From: Atopsyche davidsoni | Lineage: Eukaryota > Arthropoda > Insecta > Trichoptera > Hydrobiosidae | Assembly: GCA_022113835.1 (NCBI GenBank) | Contig: JAILWY010000019.1 | Span: 62,001 to 126,000, forward strand | Direction: 5' to 3' | Length of the DNA: 64,000 nt | Part shown: positions 1-12,205 of the stretch, piece after piece | How the letters are laid out: each line of letters starts with the position of its first letter | Position numbering within the stretch: the first letter of the stretch is position 1 | Position numbers and translations under genes: made by a program | Notes under the pieces: model-generated | What the model saw: the letters and a program-made list of their open reading frames with translations, nothing else | Told to the model about the DNA's origin: nothing | Database searches by the model: none

Positions 1-480
1 ATTTTATTTTTTACTATTTTTACACCCCTCCGACTCTCTCCGTTCATCCCTAAACACATAACTTTGCCGGTTTCATGTGTAACTTTCCCGAGCGCGGCCG
101 AGGCCGGGGCGTACGTCCGGCGCGCCGTCCCTCTCTCGCGCGCGGGGCGGGCGCCGACCGAGACAGAGCCGCGCGCCGGCCGAACGTTAAGGCGCCAAAC
201 GGCCCGTCCAATCTAAAACGCAAGGCTGTAAAACGAAGCTATAAACCAGTGGAAGCAATTTTATTTGGCGCATGAGCAAGAGCCGGCGCGCTCTGGGAAT
301 AAAATACGAAACAACGTGAGGCGCGTACCTATTTCCGAAATTATTATTTCTCTTCTAATTCGGACGAGTTGCCGGGGCGCCGCCTCGCATCTCTATCTCC
401 CGGGCCGTTTTAAACTATTCGGCGCGGTGATGACGTCATGACTCATGACTCGTTGAAATAATGGGCAGCGCTGAGAGCAG
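1..480. promoter_or_regulatory. GC-rich island with a CRE/AP-1 motif cluster
   Basis: Roughly the first 480 bases are much richer in G+C and CpG than the AT-rich DNA that follows. A palindromic CRE (TGACGTCA) lies at 431-438, directly followed by a TRE/AP-1 site (TGACTCA) at 439-445 and a partial one (TGACTC) at 446-451. Such islands in an AT-rich insect genome are usually promoters or enhancers. A 66-codon open frame at 75-275 is Arg/Pro-rich and looks like an artefact of GC content. The gene it might serve is not identified and could lie upstream of the window. Confidence 0.4.
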
Positions 481-3400
481 GGGTGGAGGGAGAAGGGGAG
501 GGCGAGTGGTGGACAGATTGCACGCATGCAGCAAATCGGCAAAACACTTCAATTTCAAATTACAATTGTATTGAATTAAATATATATATATATATATATA
601 TACCCATTATATTATTTATTGATTAATGAATGTTTTAATTACACTCTCGTTGTAAATTAACTTTAAATCTGATCAATAGCTGTTACTGTAGAGTAAAATT
701 TTAATAAAACTTATGTTTGCACCAGTGGTCACACATTTAAAAATATTGCCTTTTCATCTTTGGGTACGGATAAAAGGTCTATTCTATGAGATACAATAAA
801 AAGTGTTTATTTTCAAATCGCTGAATGTTGAAATTCTATTTTGACAGTTTTATACATCCTAGCAAAAATGTATTAAACTTATGAATGAACGAAACTAGAC
901 CAAAAAATGGTAAATATTAAATAATTGAATTTTAAATCTAGGAGTCAATGACTGTCAATGGATTACAATAAATATTAATTCCAATAGTTCAAAAATAAAA
1001 TCTAGTTTAATTTGATAAATGAGAAATTGACTCTGAAATAATATTCACAAAATATTAGATCAAGAAGATGAGTAGACGACCACGAGTGTTCAATCTCTTT
1101 GACATCACTAACCAGAAACTGGCAAAGCTCTACTTTTGTACCTAAACTTGTATCAACATCATTCTCAACCGAGGTTAAAGATTAGTAAAATAAGTGTTTC
1201 TACAAAAACAAATAAAATGATGAAAAATATAACAACACTTCTCACTCTGATTGCATCATTTTTCAATGGACCATTCCCAGTGCATTTGAATTAAGATATT
1301 AAAATATTTATGATAGTTCTTTGTTTTAATATACTTTATAAACGCATTTGAGTGTTTACTTGTACCTGCCGTAATAAATCTGAAAACCAAAAATGGGCAA
1401 ATATAAACATATTTAAAATATAACAAAACTAAGTTTTATTTGTAAATTACTTTTAATTCAAGAAATTTGGTATAAATTTTAATTTTACAAAAATCTGATA
1501 AAATAAATTAACAATAAAAATAATGATAATAATGACCCATAGTATTCACCAGACAATTGATTAATATTTGAAAATGAATATTATATTTTTAGGCCAAATA
1601 GAAAAAAGTGACATTTAAAAAATACAAGAATGATTAAAAATAAACATTGGAAGTTCATAGCGAGAGTTTAAAATGCAATGAATTTAAATTTGATGTTCAG
1701 CAACTACAATAAAAATAAATATTACTAATGTGGGTCATCAAAAATAACTGCCAAGATTTACTACACATTTATTTTCGATAATAATAAATTGCCATGTTTA
1801 AAAACTAAAAAAAAATACAATCAAAATACAGCCATGATATTAATGGGTCGAACATATAATATACTCTCTATGTGGCGAACTAACTCAAAAAAGTGTACAT
1901 TGCACAGCTTTTATTTAAATCCAGTATTTTTTTCTAAAAATAACTTTTACATAAATTAAAAAACCAAAAATAAGCAAACTAATAATTCTTAAAACAGATG
2001 TTCATTATATATAAAGACCCACTCATACAAATAAAACTATTTTTATGACTGCAAATATAAATTTAAGAAATACTGTCAATTTGTCTACAAAGCATATAGT
2101 ACTTTTAAGTTACAATTTTAAAGCAAGTAATTATTTTTATTAATATTCAATAAATCAATGAATATATGAATTATATGACAAATCATTTTTTTTGTATTTT
2201 TGTAGATAACATTTACAATCCATCTGAGAATCTAATACAATTGAAAAAATATGTTGTTTGAGGAAAATTAATGAAGTGTCCTAAATGGGAATGAAATAAA
2301 ATAAAATAATAACAAGTACGAAAATGCAATGCAAAAAAACATGTTTTGTTGAACAATCTAACGTAGCACAAATGAAACTGAACAAAATATCGCTTATTAT
2401 ATTGAATTGAAAAGGAATGTTTGGTATCAAATGAAAATATAATAACAATATGACATCAAACGTATTAAAACAAATTTAAAACAAAGCTTGAAAATACTTT
2501 TGATTCCCAATACCACGCCTATAAGAAATATGTCTTTCCGAATGCAATTAATCCAATCCAAGTGTTGCATATATTGAATACCATTACTCGTTTATTGAGT
2601 TTAACACGCAAATAAATATACATACACAAAATAACTATTCATTCCAAGGAGTATTCTATTATATGAAAAGCATTTTACAGATAATTGAATATGACTGGTA
2701 TGAACCTTATTTGGTAAATATTTAACATATAATAAAAATATATAGTTAGGTATGACTTGTGTATTCATATTCACCCATAGTGGGTAATAATTTCAACAGA
2801 GAGCAGTGAATCTAACTAAACAGTTATTGTTGATTTTACTTTTTTACTGACTAACAAGTGAGCAAATATAGTATTGACGCGCTTGGAATGAATGACAGCC
2901 TTATAAAAACCGCATACTGGCAAGTTTATCCCATAACTGTATTGAAAATAGAAGAAATTACTCATGAGAGCACTCTTATTATTATAAATTGATCCATCTA
3001 TTATTCTCATCTTAGTATTAGACATACCTAGCTGGTACATTGAATCACAATATTTTTGATCTTATCATGGTTAAAATCAATACATACATTATTCTCTTTA
3101 AGGTTAGAACAGGCTAGCCTTATTTTTCCAAAGCCCTTTTGTTTGACAAAGCTCGTTACGGACATTTTTTTGCTTTTAGATAAATTAAAGTTTTAAATTT
3201 ATTTTAAATCTTTACCAAATCAGGCGAAAGGATAGATTACAAATATAATAATTATTGATAAAGGTACCCTAATTATTCCACATGGAATATAGAGACATGA
3301 GAAATCCCTTTACCTTTCACAGTGTGATATTAGCTACTTGGAATTTACAAAATTAGCTGGCTGATAGCAGTGAATGCTAATCAGTAGTTATTTATACTCA

Positions 3401-4415
3401 TGAAATACACTCCAAGTATTCTCTCAAATCTGAATTTTTGCGTGATCATATTAAAATGTACAAACAATAAATAATATATTTAAATTCAGTATGTATATTT
3501 GAATCCACAATCTAATTGAATAATTAATTAGAAATGAATTCACATTATTATAAAGATACTCATTACTACTACCGATAAATCGCATACATATTGATAAGTG
3601 TGTCATTTTTATGAATACTTTTCTTAAATTTTAAGTAAACAAGTATACAAATAATATTTTTGAACAAAAGAATATGCATTGTTGTCATTATTAATTTTTT
3701 ATAGCTTGAAATACACCTACATACCTACTATTATCGCCAGAAATAAAATAAGATGACAAAATCAATGCAGGTTAATTTAAGGTCGTTTATAAACATTTTC
3801 AAAATGAACACAATGTTTCTAAAAAAAAGCATAAACATGTACTGCCGATACAATTTCTATAAAATTACATGTTTTTTTGGTATTACGGACTAGGTTTCAA
3901 TGAGTATCTAGTATTAAAATAATATAAATAAAAAACAATCAAATGATATTGCATTTTATGCTATTCATATATATAGAATGCAGAACAATTTATAATTACA
4001 AGCATATTTCTTCATTAAACATTAAATTTCTTAAATACAATCACTTCATCACTATTGAATAACTTTATACTTATAATAAAATGTTTATGAAGATATGTTA
4101 TGAACAATTCTATAGAGACAAACTACACATCTACCTTCAAACATATATTAATTTTATTAAGTTGAATAAATTTCACACATTTCGTCAATATTAAGTCCTA
4201 CATTATAAGCATTTTATAGCAAAATGTGTACGTCCGCTAGATATATTCAAGAGCATTTATAATATTTTAATGTACGGTAAATATTTCTATTAACACACTT
4301 TATTAAATAAACACATAATACTTTTTCACTGTAAGTTATCATTATTAAATATGTTAAATTTAACTATGCCATGACATAGAAAACATGGTATATTCTCGGG
4401 AGACTGCCTGCCAGC
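481..4415. other. AT-rich intergenic DNA / ABRA 3' flank
   Basis: Nearly four kilobases of AT-rich sequence with no credible coding exon on either strand. A short TA microsatellite lies at 581-602. The right-hand part probably contains the 3' UTR of the minus-strand ABRA gene; a minus-strand AATAAA occurs at 4299-4304, about 110 nt past its stop codon. The open frame at 2816-3040 has no recognisable domain and is treated as chance. Confidence 0.5.
4299..4304 (-). promoter_or_regulatory. candidate poly(A) signal of ABRA
   Basis: AATAAA on the minus strand about 110 nt downstream of the ABRA stop codon at 4416-4418. The spacing suits a short 3' UTR, but AATAAA is common by chance in such AT-rich DNA. 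Confidence 0.35.
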
Positions 4416-7400
4416 TCATCGTGGAGTCGGAGTTATGGAGCGCCTGGCTGCATCCACCTTCTCTTGACACAGAAGTCTAATTTCTTTGATTGGTTTAATC
4501 AGGTAAACTGGAACATCATCATCCCGCCGCTGCAGCAAAAATACGAAAGGAGACTTTATACAACAGCAAAGGTATTTAATCTCAATTTAACTAATTCAGC
4601 CAAATAACATACTTAGACAACACATTTCTATTCAATGCAAGAAAAAAATAAAAGTTTTGTAAGGCCAATATAATAATAAGCAATATTTTAACATGTTTTT
4701 TCGAACCTTCCACGTGCAAAATAGTAAAATACCATTTTAAAAAAACCATTCTCATGGGTGAAAACAGCAATAATATCATTGAATGGTTATTAACACTTGT
4801 ATTAATAATCCGGCAGCGACTACCACTATTTGCTTTTTTTCTTATTTGTAAGTACTCTTACCAGCTTCAAAATTTGATAGATTAACTCTTAATATAGAAC
4901 AACCAAAAGATATCAATATTATTTTCATTAATGCATAATATTATTTTTTGGAATATTTGAAAAAGAAAGATGTAATTACAAGTTAAACTTTAGGCTGTAT
5001 ATTTGACTATTTGTCATAAAACAGGTTTGTAAAAACAGTGATAATATTAAATAATCAAAGAAATGATTACATGAGTTACGTTTATATGAAATACAGATTG
5101 TAATTTTTATAAATCAAATAACTTATATAATGTTAGCTTCATTACATCTATTTTGCAATAAACATTTAAATATTAATATAGCTTTAGTTACTAATACTAG
5201 TTTTTTTTTAAAAGCCATTCAATACATGAAAAAAATCACTATGATTAACAATACATTTATTCAAAACCAAATTTTAAGAATATAGTTTAAAATTCATATA
5301 GCTATTACGTCATTATAATTTTATTAAAATATATAATAGATATATACATACAAAAATATTAGCAAAAAAATAACAATATTAATATCACCCACTTCTGCTT
5401 GCAATGCTTCTAGATTCTGTCAATCGCAAAGGAATGAACTGCAGCAAAACTAGCAAATGATTAAATTGACGCTATGCAAAGGGTTCAATTCAGTTAATCA
5501 AATCTTAAAAACACAAAATTATGGTATAATTAGCATTGAATTATTTTAATACTTCGCTTAGCAAGAGCTTAATGTTTAAGACAATTAAAAATATCAAAAA
5601 TGCATGTTTTGCCTTTACTTTGTGATAATCAATTCATTTATAACTTAAAAGAGGTATAGAAAGTGTAAATATATAGAATTCATCTATACACTTTAACAAC
5701 ATAAAAAATCTGAATCAAAAATATACTTATAAGGAAACCATTGATAATGATAAAAACTGTAATTATTTCAATATATATAACATACATTACGCAATGATTC
5801 TAGTTTTAGTAGGTATCAAAAACATACATCTTTTAAAACTCTTACCTGAAACAGGCACTCTCCTTCAAATGTAAGGAATTGATGCTTACGGGACCTCAGC
5901 AGCAGACCAACAAGCTTGTCATTTATACGAGTATAAATCTGAAACATTAAATAATCCAAATAAATAATGTTGGCAATCTTATATTTATGTATGAATATTA
6001 TAATATATTTATAGTACGATTCAAGATTTATTCAAAGATGTTCAACAACATAAAATTTTATCCTCACACAGATTAAGCTTCAGTTAAATAATGATCTTAT
6101 GAAAATAGCTGTTTCTATAGGCATGTAATATTCTATTATGTGTGGATAGGAATTTATGTATAAAAATTAAATTAGACTAAACTAAAGCTGGCAAGAGTCC
6201 AATAGCATTGTGAATGAGAATCGCGTGCCAGCGACCAAAATTACACATCTTCTAGAAATTTACCATGCCAATTTACTCGTTATTATAGCTTCTTTATATT
6301 TAATACTATAGATTTCTTGTACACAAATTATAAATATTCTCTTATGTTTACAATAGAAAAAAAAACAAATGAATCAATACTGCATTTACCTTCTGGTGAA
6401 AACACTCAATAACATACGATTTTGTGAAGAAATAGTTTATAAGGTAGTAAATCAACAAAGTAAAGAAATCTTATTCATATTGGTTTTGAAGGAAAACAAT
6501 TCTATATTTAATGAAAAAAAAGAATATCAAAATGACATTTAAAAAACACCTGTAAATTACAAACTAAACTAACTTATGTAATTTCTCTCTACACACCTCA
6601 AATAAATATCCGAATGCAATGACACGAATTTCTTCATCAATAATTTCCCCGTACTGATTGATGACTTCACAAAGTTCAAGCATTTCTTTACAAACGTGTG
6701 AAAATGCTTTCACACCGCGAGCCTCTGAAAGCGACCCAGGAGCTGGTCTGAAACAAAAAAATCATCTCAATTAAGCACAGCAGTTTTTATTACACTCTAA
6801 CTTCAAACCGTTAACTGTTAAATAAAGCTATATTTATGTATACTCATTTGAATAAAAATATTACAAGATTAGTCACACACTGAAGATCCAGAGTAAAACT
6901 AGACAGACACTACATAACTATGCATAGCCATTATTAATATAACAATAGGCTGAAATAAATATACTGCATAAAATGTGTTTTTACAATAAATGTATAATCT
7001 TATACTTTATCAGAAAAAATTTCATACTTTCCGTAATCTTCTGAGCCAATTTTAGGTTTAAGTAAATTTTTGCCACCACTGCACGATTCCGAAAATGGAT
7101 TTAGTTGTTGGGTTTGCATATGATTTGCAGCAACATTGTTAAATCTTGCGACTTTATCCCGGAGCGAAGAGTCCTAAAAAACAAAATTAACATTCTTTAA
7201 AATACAATAATAAATAAGATAAAAATACAATCAATAACCTATATGTCTGGTAGAATCATATTAGTCATTTTTAACGATTTTTCTTTGATCCCTACGTTTT
7301 TTGTTACTATTTGTTTTCTATGTGCAAGAGAGCACATTAAATTTTTTTGATAATTTTATATTTCTAATAATCAAATAAAAATTACAAACAAGCATAACAA

Positions 7401-9466
7401 TACATATAAATATTTAACAAATTGAAATTTGATAAAAGCGTTTTTCTTCGACCGGGTCAATGAAACCCTGCCAGACATACGGCGTACTTAATTATTTTTC
7501 GTCTAATATGCGGACGGTTAATGAAAATATAACGACACAAACACAAATAATGAACGAAGCATTCTTACTTCGTATACGCCACAAATAGTAAATAACCACC
7601 AGAAAACTGAATATTGTTATTAAAACCAGTAAGTAAGTTTCCATTTTCCAGCTGTCAAACCGGCCTAAGCCAGACAGAACCATAGACCCCGAGATGTCGG
7701 TCAGGCCAAAGTTTGTCTATGGATTAAATACGATAATATTTATTATTGCGCTTATCTTGTTTTATGTAACAAATTAATAAACACTGTTATTAAATCAACA
7801 ATAAAAATACGTGCAAAGCCAAAGCATATATTTTATTCGAGTTATAAGCGAAACTACAATATTAGGATATATGAATTTTTAGCACATGCAAGTATGTAAT
7901 ATAATAAAAATAAAATTAAAAAAAACACCTAAAATATGAATTAGAGTGAAAGATAATACAAAATATGATTGGCTGTATTAAAGTGATTTAATACATCTTT
8001 CGCAGCTTTTCTTCTTTTATTTTAACTGAAGTGTATTTATGAGTTACAAATGATAGCTGAGCAACTTACAAAAATAATTTTATTTTCCCTATAGTAAAAT
8101 GCATACTATACCAGTGGTCTAATAAATACCGATTATCTTTCATCGATGATAATGTGTATTGAAAATCACTCGCATCATAAAACCAAGTAAAATAGCTTGA
8201 AGTATGAGAGTCGTCAGAAAAAAATCTTGCGGCAAATGGGGTAAAAAAGCTTAAGCATGGGAAAAATCAAACTTTAACATAGTTGAAAAATAGTGAAACA
8301 TAAAAAAAAAACAAATCACATTGTAAATAATAGTTTTTATTTAACATTTTTTACTCTATCGTAATGGGAAAATTATTAATTTTCTTCTGAGTAAAAAAGT
8401 TAATTATTGCAGTTGGTCAAATGATAATTAAAAGCATGCTATTTTTATTTTTCAATCTGAAGCATTGATTTAATAGATTATTATTTTTAACTGAAATTTT
8501 TAGTTGCGTTACTTAATATTTAAATTGTATGTCACATTTTATTCCAAAGTACAATAAAAGCTGCTTTCGGCATATAAATGAAGGTTTAAAGAGATAAATA
8601 CTTACATATTTATCAATGGTTACTAATACTTAATGCGCATACAAATAAAGCACGGTTTTGTTTTGTGCATTCTCATATAGGTAATTATCAAATAACAGAT
8701 TTATATATGTTTCATTAAAAAAATTGAAACTTTAGTCACGAGATATTTTCAATAAATATTAAATACAATATTTTAGTATTAAATTAGGTATATCATTGTC
8801 TATATATTATCAAATATGTTTAAAAAGTTTTTATTACAATATTATTATTATTAAAAATAAAATAAGCACTCTGAATTACAACCAAAGAAAAGTTTGAAGA
8901 TGAAGAAACGATCTTTCAAATAACAGGCGCTAATCAATATTTACGAGATATAATATTGTATATTTATAGTATGGTTTAAAATACTTTTAATCGATACGCT
9001 TCTAGCTATAAAATGCTCGTTCAACTTTAAAAGAGCTGATAACTATGCACTACAGTATATTTAATAGAATGCTTTCATTTTACACGTACGTAATGTAATA
9101 ACAATCAATGTGTATATATTTTTATCTATTCTACTGTCTCCGTATCCCGAATGATCTTTTATTTTTAATTACTTTAGTTTCTGAAGTTCACTCGTTTCCG
9201 AACTCAGATATTAATAATTGCACAGGGTGGCACATCAGGGAACATCGGTGGAGTTAATTGTCAATGCAGCATGCGCTTGTTGCGATTGTTGTACGAACCA
9301 TCATGTGAGTGGGGCACGGTGAGCATGACCTGGCTCGCCGATTGACCTGAGCCTGGGGCGTATCGCCTCCCGGCGGGTACTCGATCCTGACACACCGGAA
9401 GAGGTCATCCTTCGTGCCACTCGGAGGTGTCACTACACACTCGATATCCACTTTCCCGTTTTGCAT
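4416..9466 (-). CDS. ABRA: actin-binding Rho-activating protein (ABRA/STARS), costars domain
   Basis: Five exons on the minus strand: 9466-9347, 7173-7028, 6747-6597, 5938-5846 and 4529-4416 (stop TGA 4416-4418), predicted 207 aa. Exons 2-5 all have AG/GT boundaries and the phases agree. Exon 2 carries the family signature around QQLNPFSE and YGK. Exons 3-5 give the costars domain (KAFSHVCKEM; IAFGYLFE; INDKLVGLLLRSRKH; FEGECLFQ; RRDDDVPVYLIKPI). Known family role: binds actin and promotes Rho/MRTF-SRF signalling in muscle; costars is the winged-helix actin-binding module. The protein is shorter than vertebrate ABRA (about 380 aa) and lacks most of its N-terminal region. The first exon (ATG at 9466, MQNGKVDIECVV...) is inferred: its phase fits, but the donor GTCAAT is weak. 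Exons 2-5 are near-certain; exon 1 is about 0.55. Confidence 0.88.
7492..7683 (-). other. small membrane-like ORF or alternative first exon inside ABRA intron 1
   Basis: A 63-codon open frame on the ABRA strand within its first intron. From an internal ATG in good context (AAAATGG) it would encode about 50 residues, with a hydrophobic segment (LLVLITIFSFLVVIYYLW), a basic turn (RIRSK) and a second hydrophobic stretch, like a two-pass mini-membrane protein. A strong splice donor (GTAAGA) follows the codons for WRIR, so it could instead be an alternative first exon; that donor leaves phase 1 and does not join in frame to the ABRA exon at 7173. No homologue is recognised and it may be chance. 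Confidence 0.25.
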
Positions 9467-9680
9467 TGTAACAGATTGCCCGAACAACGAATAAAACAAT
9501 CCCCAGAACGCGCAGTCCTTCTGAGGCGACACTAAGCGCAGCGACTTTTCTTGTGAACAACTGTATTTGTAAACGTTTCTGAGACTCGAGCGGCTGCGGC
9601 GGACGGTCCCAAAAAAACTGCTCTCTTCGATCTTCGAGCGTCAACTACTGCAGACGATCTCGACTCACTTTGCCCTCCCC
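9240..9680 (-). promoter_or_regulatory. GC-rich island: ABRA first exon and probable promoter
   Basis: About 440 bases of GC-rich sequence flanked by AT-rich DNA. It contains the proposed ABRA start codon and about 200 nt of upstream sequence that would form the 5' UTR. An in-frame open stretch continues upstream of the ATG without another ATG. Position and composition suggest the ABRA promoter/5' UTR; no TATA box was recognised. Confidence 0.45.
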
Positions 9681-10345
9681 CTGAGAAATAGTGGCTAATT
9701 ACACTGTATTGTCTTCAGTCTGACTAAAACAGAAACGGTCGTAGGTGTGCGGGTGAAAATCCAATTGGTTACTCTTCTTGTTTACTATTTGGGGTTCCGC
9801 ACGTCACGCAGGAATTCAAGGGAAGTTGCGTCACTAGAGGAATGAAATATTTTCCAAAATAAATACGACTTGATTTCTACATTAAAATTTAACCATTTAG
9901 ATTTTTGAGACTGTTGACGTCTACTACAGCATTTGCACGTATGACTAACAGCAAAGCAAAAATAATAAAATACCAAGTATCTAATGTTTTCACCAATAAA
10001 TGTGCATACGCTCATTCAATAAATTTTAGATTTAACTCGCATGATTTATTTTAAAAAATATATATATTAATCACATGATAGTGGCTTTATATTATTTGCT
10101 ATAAGTTCAGTATTTCATAAATATTATTTTTTTACATTTTTTGGAGATGCCGGCAATATACGAACAAAAATAGAAAACAACATCATTACAAAGGAGGTTA
10201 ACTCCAGTAAGCGACTCTCGCCTCGATAACAAGGTGTCCATCCATGTTGATGGAAAACTTAAAATACCACTGTATTTTGAGTTGCAAATTTTAAAATCTT
10301 AACAACATTATAAACAATGTAAAATAAATTTTGCAAATTAATATT
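9681..10345. other. AT-rich intergenic DNA
   Basis: No coding exon, RNA gene or repeat recognised. A 76-codon open frame on the minus strand (9785-10015) lacks any known domain and is considered chance. Confidence 0.4.
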
Positions 10346-10505
<160 letters not shown>

Positions 10506-10636
10506 CTTATAATTCCATTATAACATAGATAATAAACCGTATAATAAAAGTGTAACGTTATCCACTCCTATAATAGATATTTTAGTAGCGAGTCTCTGAA
10601 ATCATTTATATTACTTCATTTTTCATATTTACGCAG

Positions 10637-10950
10637 AATGTGAAATGTAAAGTGGCCGGGACGTCAGCCGTGCAGCGCTACAAGTCACCACGCATGTGTT
10701 TCGGGAAGAAGAAAAACCTTGAGCCGCCAGAAGAAAGTATCGCGAACGAGTTATATTCAACAAAACATCGGATCGGGAGAGCTGAGCATCCATTCACCAA
10801 AAAAACTAAATTATATACGTCAGCTCGAAATTAGACGAACGCTTGCTACACCAGACAACCTACCGCTCGCCTGCCAAAAACTCCACATAGCTCTGCTTCG
10901 ATTGGAGGAGGCCATGAACAGCTGCCAAAACATGTTGCTTCGTTGTTTTT
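10637..10950 (+). other. exon-like GC-rich island, unassigned
   Basis: A stretch of near-balanced base composition between the TA repeat and AT-rich DNA. It is preceded by an acceptor-like site (TTTACGCAG at about 10628-10636). One frame stays open from 10637 to a TAG at about 10834 (K/R-rich: CKVAGTSAVQRYKSP, CFGKKKNLEPPEE); an overlapping frame continues to 10958 without an ATG of its own. The composition resembles an exon, a non-coding transcript or a decayed gene with a frameshift. No family recognised. Confidence 0.25.
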
Positions 10951-11859
10951 ATTTTTAAATATAGTTTAAACGCTATTTCAATGTCGAGATGTGTCCTTTT
11001 GGCTCGGCCTTACGAGAGATAAATAATAAGCTCACAAGCAAAGTAAAAGTGATTATTATATAAGCAAGAAGAATACTTATATTATTGTCTGGTTTAAATT
11101 AGTATTTTTGCGGTTACTGTCTTCATATGTCTTTAGTTCTAAACTTTGCTTGTGGAAATTCAGTCCCAGATATCAAATTAGTAGATCATAATACCTTGTC
11201 ATAAATTGTTATTTTTATTTGGCACTGTCTGTTTTTGAGAATGGATGTTGATACAACATCCGGCAATAGAGCTTAAAATATTATTGTTGCTAACTTCTAA
11301 GTCGATCAACATACGTAAATATCCACTAAACCACAATTCTTTGTTTTCATCAAATTAATCTATTGAGCTATTAAAAATACTCAATCAAAAATCTACACGG
11401 AGTCGTAATCTGAAAAGAGGATAATGTATATTTCTTATGAGCCAAAAAAATATTTTTTATTTCTTTTAAATGTAAAGTTTGTTTAAATAATCATTATAGT
11501 AATAGGTTGTATATTTAGAAAGTTGGAGATGATCGAAATTGACGACGGGACAAAGTTGGAACGGTGGCGGTTCTAGTGTTAGTAAAAATATTGAATTTCA
11601 AAATTCTGAATATAAAATGCAATACAACTGAGACTACAACTATAGAAACACCCAAAATATATTAAAAAATCAAAAAAATCAAAACCGTGGTCCAGAATAT
11701 ATTCCAATCTCCCCTAAGCGCAACCGCTTGTGAAAATAGGCATTAGTTATTTTTTCAATGATCACTCGCTCAAAAACCTTCGATTTATTTAAAGAAAATT
11801 AATGTTACACTGTCAGTTGATGATAATCGAATGCACTTGTTGATCTAATATTTGCAATC

Positions 11860-12205
11860 CCTTCCCGGCCCCTACCGCAATCCACGCGATCGTCGCCCAG
11901 CCACGCCGCCCGTGCGTGCCCAGCGCTATAAATCTCCGCGGCAGCTGCTACTTAATCGGGGATTGAAAAAGCGTGATGCGAAAGCATTCGCGGGAAGTCG
12001 TAATATATATTGACATTAGCGCCGCCAATGCCACGCCGAGTCCTCGAGAGAGTCATGAGGAGCTTTTCCGAGTGAAGCGTTGAACCACGGCCGCCGCCTG
12101 GCGAGGGGCCAGGCCCTCCGTCACAGCTCCCGCCGCCGCGTCGTCACTCCCGTGACTCATAATTCATTTCACACTTTTGGCCGGTTTATTTGGAAAACAA
12201 AATTG
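11860..12205 (+). promoter_or_regulatory. candidate TATA promoter and first non-coding exon
   Basis: A GC-rich island with a TATA-like box (TATAAAT, 11927-11933) in a GC-rich setting. About 270 bases downstream is a consensus-like splice donor (GTGAGA from about 12206). An AP-1/TRE site (TGACTCA) lies at 12153-12159. Together these could be a plus-strand promoter with a first exon of about 250 nt. No downstream exon was found. The 122-codon frame at 12190-12558 that begins near the donor has no domain and looks like AT-rich chance ORF. Confidence 0.3.

Noticed and set aside
75..275. 66-codon Arg/Pro-rich plus-strand frame
   Set aside because: GC-rich CpG-island sequence produces open frames by chance; no domain, no splice context.
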